A stretch of DNA of 64,000 bases from Phalacrocorax aristotelis. Its lineage: Eukaryota; Chordata; Aves; Suliformes; Phalacrocoracidae. A program made the position numbers and the translations under genes. A model generated the notes under the pieces. That model saw nothing but the letters and a program-made list of their open reading frames with translations, did no database searches and had not been told where the DNA came from. The number at the start of each line of letters is the position of its first letter. Position 1 is the first letter of the stretch. Below are positions 12,201 through 19,900 of this stretch, piece by piece. The stretch lies in assembly GCF_949628215.1 (NCBI RefSeq), contig NC_134276.1, positions 217,516,610-217,580,609 on the forward strand, given 5' to 3'.

Positions 12201-15200
12201 AGAGAGAAAGCAGCTGTGCCTGGGTCCCCGACGCCTGAATGACAACTCTGCCCAGGGCTGAGGGGAGCTGGGAGAGCCCAGAGGATCTGGCCAAGGATGC
12301 CAAACACAACCCACAGGCCACCGGCCAAGAGTCTTTCAAATATCTGAAGTCTCTAACACCACTAAAGTGGTGTTTCTAGGAAAATGATCATTCTCACATC
12401 CAGCTGTGAAAGCTTTTGGGTTGGGATCGATGTCCAGAAGAGGTTTGCTTCTTCATCCTGCTTCTCAGAGGCTTTTGTTTTCAAACCTCTCTGTAGTAAT
12501 CACACATTTCAAACATTTCTACAAGTGTGCAACTGATTGTCAGTATTTCCCATGATTAGTAAAACAGGATTGTAATACACGAGATAGCACCCCAGAGCAG
12601 AGAATAAAATAAGCAGTCCTTATGAATGAACTGTCCTTATTGAGAAACCAGAGCAAAAGAGGAAACATTTGCCCCAGATATTTATATAGTACTGATTTTA
12701 CACCACTAAAATTGAGTGTTCCTTGGGTTGTTTGTTTGTTTTTTTTTAAAGAAATGTAAAAGGAAAATAAAGAAAAGAATTCTGGAAATTGAGAACCATA
12801 GAACAGCCCAGGTTGGAATGGATCTGGAAAGATTGGTCCAACCTCTTGTGGGAAATGGAGCCAAGATAAGATTATCCAGCACCCTCTCCAGCCACATCTT
12901 GAAACCTTCCAGCAATGGGGACTCTACCACATCCCTGGAGAGGTTGTTCCAGTGACTGACTGTTCTCACTGTAAAAATGCCTTTCTTACATCAAGATGAA
13001 ACCTCTCCTGGTCCAGCTTGTACCCATCGCCCCTTCTCTTCTCCATGTTACTCCTTGTGAAGAGAGACCCTCGGTCTTCTTTGTTGCCAGAAAACTGTGA
13101 TGACGCCCCCCCTCCACCCTTCACTTCTCCAGGAGGAGGAGACCTGACTCCTTCAGCCTTTCCACACAGGGCAGGTTCTCCAGCCTTTCGACCATCGCCT
13201 TTGGACCCTCTCCAGTCTGCCCACATCCTTCTTGACTTGTGGGGACCAGAACTGGACACAGCACCGCAGGGCAGCCTCACAAGTGATGAGTAGAGCAGGA
13301 TGATCCCATCTCTCTCTCTCTGACAGTAATGCCGCTGCAGATGCAGCCCAGGAGCCGACTTGGCTTCAGGCTTGCTTTCCCATGTGACACAAAGGGGTTC
13401 AGGATATTTGGGTTTTCTGTTGTAGTTTTTTTTAAAGACATATTACAAACTTTGAAACTCTCCACACACAAAAAAAACCCCTCTACTGAGACTGGTACAC
13501 TGGGAAAATTATAGCTGAGAACAACAGCATAAATGCTGAGCATGCAAGAAGCAAAGATATATTTAGGTTTCCAGATTGTTTCTATCCACTTAACCACGAG
13601 AGTCTGATGAAAACACTGAAAACGTTTCAATGTGGACAGGAAGATTTCCAACGAGGAGAAGAACAAATCACACACCACCTATATTTGACATTTCTGATCT
13701 TGCTAAAGCTTACAAACACCTAAAAATAGTTCCTTCCTTTCCCTTATCCAACATACAATTTTAGATGTTTATAGAGTCTTTACCCACAACGAGGCAGCAA
13801 AAAACCCAAATTGTTGGAGTTTTTTTGAGCTCTTTAGCCATCAGCAAGATTCTTTTGTAGTCACTGCTTAAGAAATGCCCCTATTGAGAAATGCTCAGTA
13901 GAAATACTCCGCTTGAGAAAGTGAACAGAGCAGCACAACACTGGCACAAGCTCCTGCTAGTCACCTGCTTACCTTTCGTAATCATTTCCCTATGCAAATG
14001 AAACTCGACAGAGTGAAAAAGGTGACAAAAGTTAAAAATTTTATCTGCAAGTAGGTGGAAAAGGAGAATGTAACAAAAGCAGCAGCTAAATAAATGCATA
14101 TGCTCTCATGTTTAACCAAGAGATAGCCCAGGTCTACTTCAAATGACACACGGCTTAGCAGGAGCAAAAGAACTCTGCAGGGAGGGACATCCAATGCCAA
14201 AGCATGCTACGAGCTCTTTGTGTGCCTTCACAACAGTAATTACTTATAAAAACAGGATTAAAAGGAGATAGCATGCTTATGGAAAGAGTCTAGGGCATGA
14301 AAGGTTGGGGGGGGAATGAAGGAACGCCTCCTGAAAACTCTGAAAGAGAACTGGGAGGCAAGAAACCAAATCTGGGTGGAGGAAATGGAAGGAGGGGGGA
14401 AAGATATTCCTCTCTATCTCAATGGTTATGTAAGGGCTGCTGCTGGAGCTCTATAAATAGGACATTAACAGGTGTCAAATGGGGAGAAACTCCAGCAATC
14501 GACTCAAATGGGATTTTTCCATCAGGTAGTTTTTTAGCAAGATTGACAGCCAGCTTCGGGTTTGTTAAGGCTGGACTTAAGTGCTAATGCTGAGCTGAAC
14601 CAGGGTAGTTTGTCCCCGGGGCTGCAGCATCTGCCCCATCGCAGGCAGCGGAGGGCAGGATTTCACATTCGAACATAATCTGTAGCTGAACGCAGGAACA
14701 TTACAACTGTGTCAGGATGTGCTACTGGTTTGCTCAAACCAACGATTAAAATTCAGGAAGATGAAGATAATCAGCTCTCGTGTTACCAAAAAAGGCCCTT
14801 ATCACAGAAGGAAGGAAACATGCTTGAGAATTTGCCCAAAAATAGAAGGTGTGGAGCCATTTAGCAAACTCACAGCAGTCTTGCATGAGGCTTGAAGGCC
14901 TCCTTACTGCAGATCTAGATTGTGAGAGGTTTCACAGGGATGGAAACACAGACCCTGGTCTGAAAGCCTCTTCCCAGCCGCTGTTAGTGCTCCAGACATG
15001 CCAGATGCAGGCTCCTACCCTGGAGGCAGCGAGGGGCTTCACATCCCCCATCGAGGTACCTGAGTGGTGGGACCAGGGGCAGCCAGGGCTGAAAAGAATG
15101 CCCTGGGCCTGGGGTACCAACCTCCTGGGTGGCAGCACCCCAGCATCATGTGGCCCTTGAGGGCAGAAGGTGCTAGGAAGATAAGGGGGGGGACACCCCA

Positions 15201-16395
15201 AACCAGCTGGGACTACCCCCCCACCCCATCACAGAACCATGGGGTGCCCCACATCCCTCCCAGTATCACTGAACGGTTGGGAGGGGGATGATCTCCCCAA
15301 TCCTGTGATCATGGGTTAACCCCAGCCTCCTCCCTTTAACATCCTGGGGCTGTTGGTGTGACCCACACATCCAGAGACTACAGCATAACCCCCCCCACAC
15401 CAACACTGCTAGCAGGAGGGTGAAAGAGAAGAGCCACCATTCCCAGGGCACAGGGATCAACCCTCCCAGGACTCCCCCCACCCCAAAAACCTGATACTTT
15501 GGAGTTGGGGAGGGGTTGTCTGTGTCACCATGGGTTAGTCCAGGCCCTGATCACAGGGTCATTGAAATGGGGCTACCCTCCACCAGGGACCGCAGGATTC
15601 CCTGTCCCCCCAACACCCTGTGTCCCTGGGGACAGGGTTGAACTACCCATGTGGGAGATCCAAACATCCCTCAAAGCACTGATACTGCTAGGATGGGGCA
15701 GTAAGAACCGCCACCTCCCAAGACCGCGGGTCCCCTTCAACATCCCAAAACCTTTTGGAAAGGGGTGACAGCCCCCATCCACGACTGTGGCCCCCATATC
15801 CCAGGGTCGTTGGGATGGGAACATCCAGGCCCTCCCCATGCCACCCCCGGGCTTTGGGGACGAGGTGATACCTGCCCCCATCCCAGATCCATGGGGTACC
15901 CCAGCTCCACCCCAAAACGCCCCAGAACGGTGGGTAACTCCCAAACCCGCGGGGTATCCATCCCCTCAGGGCTTTGGGGACGGGTTGACCGCCCCCCACC
16001 CCATTCCGAGTCCATGGGGTACGGCAGCTCCACCCCAAAACGTCCCAGAGCCATAGGGCTGCGGGTCACCCCCAAAACCTGCGGGGTATCCGTCCCCTCA
16101 AGGCTTTGGGGACGGGGTGACCACTCCCCACCCCATCCCGGGTCCATGGGGTACCCCAGTTCCACCCCAAAAAGTCCCGGAGCCGCAGGACTGGGTGTGA
16201 CCCCCAAACCCGCGGGGTATCCGTCCCCTCAGGACCTTGGGGACGGGGTGACCCTCCCGGAACCGGCTGCCACTCACCCGCCGAGCGCGGCCTGCCCGGC
16301 AGCTGCACGAAGCGGTTGAGGAGACCACGGCCACCACCAGCCGCGGCCCCCGAGCCCTCCCTGACGCCCTCCCGGGCACCGCCCGCCGCCGACAT
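81..16395 (-). CDS. KLHDC10: KLHDC10, kelch domain-containing protein 10 (gene span, 5' part only)
   Basis: Family knowledge: KLHDC10 is a kelch beta-propeller protein that works as a substrate receptor for a CUL2-elongin B/C ubiquitin ligase, recognises C-terminal glycine degrons, and has been linked to PP5/ASK1 stress signalling. Seen here on the minus strand: exon 1 (16278-16395), then kelch exons at 2126-2347, 1431-1585 and 81-229, all with AG/GT boundaries and compatible phases. Diagnostic peptides are LNRFVQLPGRP in exon 1, RSGHRCVADNANLYVFGGYN, NNLLVFGGTGIPFGESNGND and LYVFGGTTGYIYSTDLHKLD. Each kelch blade shows the hydrophobic stretch followed by a GG pair. The exon expected between exon 1 and the first kelch exon was not located. 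The 3' exons lie left of position 1. The gene is divergent from ZC3HC1 and shares its promoter. Gene identity is near certain; exon completeness is not. Confidence 0.93.
230..2125 (-). other. KLHDC10: KLHDC10 introns between kelch exons
   Basis: Two introns occupy 230-1430 and 1586-2125, on either side of the exon at 1431-1585. No RNA gene, repeat family or second reading frame could be supported. Both use ordinary GT-AG ends. Confidence 0.85.
1431..1585 (-). CDS. KLHDC10: KLHDC10 kelch exon (exon 4 by mammalian numbering)
   Basis: Acceptor TCTCTCTCTCCTAG, donor GTACGAAGG. The 155-nt exon encodes LVLHGNNLLVFGGTGIPFGE, then SNGNDVHVCNVKYKRWALLS and CRGKKPNRIYGQ, ending in phase 0. It is a complete kelch strand set with the GG doublet and the conserved Tyr/Trp spacing. 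Confidence 0.95.
2126..2347 (-). CDS. KLHDC10: KLHDC10 kelch exon (exon 3 by mammalian numbering)
   Basis: Preceded on the minus strand by TTTTGCTGTAG and followed by GTACGTATGG. It encodes HRCPPARSGHRCVADNANL, a kelch blade with YVFGGYNPDYDESGG, then YPLFRELWRYNFATDTW and GYMPRELASMS. It enters in phase 1 and leaves in phase 1 (222 nt), joining the next exon at Ser-Leu. Confidence 0.95.
7561..7643. repeat. 24-bp perfect palindrome with flanking direct repeat
   Basis: Positions 7605-7628 are a perfect palindrome without a spacer, with half-site TAAGCTAGCCAG. Its right half also begins the second copy of a direct repeat, CTGGCTAG-x-TTAAACAAGA-x-GGGG, whose first copy starts at 7561, 56 bp upstream. 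Confidence 0.85.
8854..8879. repeat. Perfect inverted repeat (hairpin), 11-bp arms
   Basis: Arms TCTTGGGGTCA (8854-8864) and TGACCCCAAGA (8869-8879) are separated by GACA. The inner part, GGGTCA-4-TGACCC, resembles nuclear-receptor half-sites in inverted orientation. Confidence 0.8.
9719..9758 (+). repeat. 40-bp direct repeat, copy 1
   Basis: A 40-base stretch beginning ACAAAGCCTGG and ending CATAACCAACA is identical to 10890-10929. The two copies lie 1,171 bp apart and bracket a CR1 fragment. Confidence 0.9.
9786..10195 (-). mobile_element. CR1 LINE fragment, 3' end, antisense
   Basis: Read on the minus strand, this is the 3' portion of a CR1 LINE: an ORF2 tail with [20 protein letters not shown] and later HWNNLPREGVDLAMLDTFKS, then the 3' untranslated end with TTGGACTAGATGATTCC and a tail of ATTCTGGGATTCTG repeats at 9786-9806. 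Bases differ from a coding-competent element and it is 5'-truncated, as is usual for this family. Confidence 0.9.
10890..10929 (+). repeat. 40-bp direct repeat, copy 2
   Basis: Identical over 40 bases to 9719-9758. The flanks diverge immediately on both sides. Confidence 0.9.
11181..11203. repeat. Perfect inverted repeat, 9-bp arms
   Basis: AAGTGATCC (11181-11189), a five-base loop GGCCA, then GGATCACTT (11195-11203). It could fold as a short hairpin; no known RNA family recognised. Confidence 0.75.
12790..13380 (-). mobile_element. CR1 LINE fragment, antisense
   Basis: On the minus strand this matches the CR1 3' region: RFHLDVRKAFLQ-like peptide, then HWNNLSRDVVESPLLEGFKM and WLERVLDNLI, ending in the 3' tail near 12796 (CAACCTGGGCTGTTCTATGG in minus orientation). 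The upstream part carries the CR1 phrase for CTGTGTCCAGTTCTGG. Several frameshifts break the reading frame. The right boundary is approximate. Confidence 0.85.
15620..16250. repeat. GC-rich minisatellite in KLHDC10 intron 1
   Basis: Diverged tandem units share the landmark GCTTTGGGGACGGGGTGACC. The landmark recurs at 15851, 15971, 16103 and 16234 (spacings 120, 132 and 131 bp), with weaker copies near 15750 and 15629. Each later unit also carries CCATGGGGTACCCCAG and CCCGCGGGGTATCC. Long spurious frames on both strands run through it because unit lengths are often near multiples of three. The last unit ends some 20 bases from the KLHDC10 exon 1 donor. Confidence 0.88.
16278..16395 (-). CDS. 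KLHDC10: KLHDC10 coding exon 1
   Basis: The start ATG is the complement of CAT at 16393-16395. It opens MSAAGGAREG, followed by an Ala/Gly-rich stretch and LNRFVQLPGRPRSA, which matches the family N-terminus. The exon ends one base into a Gly codon, followed by GTGAGT at 16277 downwards, a strong donor. Longer upstream reading in this frame runs through the CpG island and lacks family similarity, so this ATG was chosen. Confidence 0.93.
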
Positions 16396-16811
16396 GGCCC
16401 CCGTCCGCTCCTCCTCAGGGCGAGCCCGGGCGGCAGCCAGCAGCGGCCCCCCTCCCTCGCCACTGACCAATCAGCGGCGAGATTCGGCGGCGGTAGCCTA
16501 TGAAACGCGGGTTTCTTAGCATGTGGGAGAAGGCCGCGGCGAGAATGCCGGTTGTCGCGCTTGCGTGTCGTTGCGGGGGCGGGTTGGAACCGTAGAGCAT
16601 TGGAAGGGGGAGTGCGGGGTGGGGGTCTTGGGGAGGGACGCGGAGGTCCCGCGGTGGGGGCGGCAGCTGCACCGTAAACCCTCCGTGTGGACTGGGGGCC
16701 GTGCGAGAGTTGCGTGGGGTCATGGTCGGCCCCACGGCGGAGCCGGAACGGTTCTGCGCGGCCGTGTTTCCCGCCCTCCCTCCCCGGGCCGTGACGGGGT
16801 GAGGGACCAAG
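16396..16811. promoter_or_regulatory. Bidirectional CpG-island promoter of KLHDC10 and ZC3HC1
   Basis: Only 416 bp separate the divergent start codons. The interval and its flanks (about 16260-17000) are very GC- and CpG-rich and lack a TATA box. A CCAAT box lies at 16467-16471 within TGACCAATCAGCG, a classic NF-Y context. The transcription start sites themselves cannot be placed from sequence alone. Confidence 0.85.
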
Positions 16812-16819
16812 ATGGCGGC
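16809..16819 (+). promoter_or_regulatory. YY1-like motif over the ZC3HC1 start codon
   Basis: AAGATGGCGGC matches the YY1 core exactly and contains the ATG at 16812. YY1 sites overlapping initiator ATGs are common in CpG-island genes with short 5' leaders, which suggests a nearby transcription start. Confidence 0.65.
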
Positions 16820-16933
16820 GTCCAGTGCCGGAGCAGAGGGGGGGGTCCGGGGGAAGCCACCCGCCGTCACCCCCCAGCAGATTCGCGACCTCATCGATGG
16901 TGGCATCGCCCCCGAGGGCGCCGGCCCCGATGG
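16812..16933 (+). CDS. ZC3HC1: ZC3HC1 exon 1
   Basis: Starts MAASSAGAEGGVRGK and continues VTPQQIRDLIDGGIAPEG, the conserved Q-x-I-R-x-L-I-D segment of the family. It ends in phase 2 before GTGAGG at 16934. The start codon lies in the good context CCAAGATGG. Confidence 0.93.
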
Positions 16934-19900
16934 GTGAGGAGGAGTGGCGGGGCCCCGCTGGCGCCGGGCTTGAGGGGGGCGGGGGGGCGGCCCGGCCGTG
17001 TGGCACTGGGGGGGGGGGGGGGCGGGGGAGGTTGAGGTGTCCTCGAAGTTATTGGGAGGCGCTGAGGGGTCCTGGGAGGCGACAGAAGTCGTTGGGGGCG
17101 TGCTGGGGGGCTCTGGTAGGTATTGGGAGTTATTGTGGGCGAGGGTACTGGGAAAAGAGGGCGTTGGGGTGTACTGGGAGAGATTGGGGAGCACTGGGAG
17201 GCAGCATTGGTGGGAGTAGGAGGTACTGGGAGCACTGGAGGGGCTAAGCGGCACTGGAAGGCAGTAGCAGAAACTGAGAGATACTGGGAGACACTGGTGT
17301 GTGCTGGGAGGCAGAGCTAGGTGGCACTGGGAGGGCAGGGGTGAGTAAGCGACCTGTGGAGTTCTGGTGTCCCCACAGCCTGAGTGAACTGAACTGGTCA
17401 TGTACTGGGGCTCTGACCCAGAAAGCATGGGCTCACAGCGTGGGGGAACACTGAGAGTCACAGGAGTTACCGGTGGGCATTGGGGAATCTGGGAGGCACT
17501 GGGAGGCTGGGCTTTGGGAGTATCCAGCTAAAGCCAAGCAATTGCGGTTGCCCTCAGAGGCATGATACATCCTTGATCCAACCATCCTCAAATTTTGGCC
17601 TGTGGAGGGATGTTGGGGAGAGGCTGAAGGGCAGCACTTGCTGCAGGGCTGGCGTTGTGGGCATAGATGCTGGTGCCAGGAGCCAGCATTCCAGGTGCTG
17701 GGAACTCAGATGCATCCCTTATTTCAGAGATGTGCTGTGATCGTCAATCTGGTTTTGCTGCGCTTGGAAAATGAGCTCCCATCTCCTACTGGTCACATTA
17801 AATCCCCATCTGCAATTTCTGTTGGTCATCATGAAATGTTTAATGTGCACCTATTCATGTTATATTTTTTATTGGTTTATTAGTAATTAAAAGTCAGGGC
17901 TTAGGAGCTCTGGAGAAAGGGTTCTTGTAAGGGTAAGCCTGAAGGACAAGAGATTGGAAAGTGCTCTACGCATTTTTTTATTAAAGAAATTTCTCCAGGT
18001 CAGCACAGATGTTTCACTTGCTGTTCCTCTTAGGAAGGACACATCCGACTGGTCAGAATCAGCTAATGGATCTTCAGAAATGGATGCTCCCTCCTTGGAG
18101 TCCACCAGCAAAGAAGCCTATTTCAGCAGAGTGGAAACATTCACCATATCCTTTCTGATGCTGAGCTCCCAGCTGCCTCTCACCCTGCTTTGCTGTCGTC
18201 TTCCCCATGGCTTCCCCACAGGCTCTGTCTTTTCTTAGGCTTTTCTTTGGCCAAATAAATCCTGGCCAAAGCTTTGACTGTTTAATCCATAATTTATTGG
18301 GTTTTTGTCCTTAATGTGAGCACCCGCTGAAGTGGGCGGGCAAACCCCATGAGCTGTCTCCCCTGGTTTGTGCCAAGTATGGCTGGACCAATGTGGAGTG
18401 TGACATGTTGAAGTGCTCCAGCTGCCAGGCCTTCCTCTGCGTGAGCCTGCAGCTCATGTTTGACTTCAATAAGTGTATGTATGTGGCGTCCTGCGGGTAG
18501 GGGGGTGGTCTGTAGGGTTTTGGGGGTGTATATGCCTTGCTGTGTGTAAATGACTCCTGTAGTCTTGCCTTGGGTGGTGCTGGGTGTTTGATGTGGAGTC
18601 TCCTTCCCTGGAGACGTTCAAAACCTGCCTGGATGTGTTCCTGTGCCCCCTGCTCTGGGTGTGCCTGCTCAAGCAGGGGGGTTGGACAACATTATTTCCA
18701 GAAGTCCCTTCCAACCCGTACCATTCTGTGAAAATAAAGTGCAAGTCAAATACATTGCCTTTAGTTAATGAGCACATGGCAAAACTTCCTGCTTCTGTTG
18801 TCAGAGATGGGTTAGAATAGAATAGTTCCAGTTGGAAGGGATTTATGATGATCATCTAGTCCGACTGCCTGACCGCTTCAGGGCTGACCAAAAGTTAAAG
18901 CACATTATTAAGGGCATTGCCCAAATGCCTCTTAAACACTGACAAGGATGGGGCATGAACCACTTTTCTAGGAAGCCTGTTCCAGCATGTGGTCACCCTC
19001 TTGGTAAAGAAATGCTCCATGATATAAAGTCTGAACCTTCCCTGACGCAGCTTTGAGCCATTCCCATGTGTCCTGTCCCTGGATCCCAGGAAGAAGAGAT
19101 CAGCACCTCCCTCTCCACTTCCCCTCAGCTCCTCAGGCTCCTTTTCTCCCAACTAGACAAGCCCAAAATCCTCAGCTGCTCCTCACAGGACATGCCTTCC
19201 AGCCTTGTCACCAGTTTTGTTGCTTTCCTCTGGAGTCATTCAAGGTCCTTAACGTGCTTTTGTAAGTTTTGTTTCCCAACTGCTCAGTCTGCTCCCCTGA
19301 TCCTCCACTGAATTTTTCTAATGAGGGCTGTTGGTGGCGGCTGGTCACTGAGTGAGTCTGCTCAGGTGGTTGCATTTTTGTAATTTAATTAACTCCTCCA
19401 CTGTAGTCCTTAAACTATTTGGACTGCCAGCGGTAAAGCTCTCACTCCTGTTGCCCTCACTGAGCTCCAGGCCCAGCACCAGTTTCATTCCCCTGCCCAC
19501 AGAGCACCGGCCACTCCTGATGCCATGAGGCGCAAGCAGGGAGCAGTAACGGCTCCCGTCTCTCCCACGTTGGACAGCGTGGGGCTGAGAGTGCATCAGG
19601 AACGCCAGCCTCTGTGGTGTGCTCAGCCTCACGGTGTGAGTGTTGGTTGTGAGCCACAGGATGGTGATGGCCTGCGGTTTATCACCTGCCCAGACCTTCC
19701 TTTTACCTCCATCTGTCCTTTGCAGAAAGGTGTTTATTACCCCACCACAAATAAGCAGCATCTCCACTGCTCAGTTTCCTCGACTGCAACTCCCTGCTCT
19801 TGTTATCTGAAAGGTAGGAGAGAGCGCAGCCCTGGTGTCTGACGAATGCAGTGTGGGTCAAGTGTAATGGGGAGCTGCACGAGCACTTCCTTTTGGGTCA

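Larger units (their letters stand above)
2348..16277 (-). other. KLHDC10: KLHDC10 5' intron region (about 13.9 kb)
   Basis: This non-coding interval separates exon 1 from the first kelch exon. In mammals it is interrupted by a short exon with basic peptides such as IRWDP and RRRF; I did not find it on the minus strand, so it may be split by an exon I missed. Contents I can support: two CR1 fragments (9786-10195 and 12790-13380), perfect hairpins at 8854-8879 and 11181-11203, a 24-bp palindrome at 7605-7628, a duplicated 40-mer at 9719 and 10890, and a minisatellite at about 15620-16250. The rest looks like ordinary AT-moderate intron DNA. Confidence 0.7.

Noticed and set aside
14451-14459. 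Perfect TATAAATAG box with a short downstream frame
   Set aside because: Isolated in intron sequence, with no CpG context, exon or conserved peptide after it; similar TATAAAT words recur by chance elsewhere.
15573-16319. Overlapping open frames on both strands
   Set aside because: They run through the tandem minisatellite; repeats with near-multiple-of-three units keep several frames open.
16098-17461. Minus-strand open frames of 302 and 348 codons over the shared promoter
   Set aside because: GC-rich composition lacking stops, antisense to ZC3HC1 exon 1 and overlapping KLHDC10 exon 1 in other frames; no recognised domain.
18120-18145. Conventional GT donor for ZC3HC1 exon 2
   Set aside because: The GT near 18131 would delete conserved residues SRVETFT and break the frame with exon 3; the AT-AC junction fits exactly.
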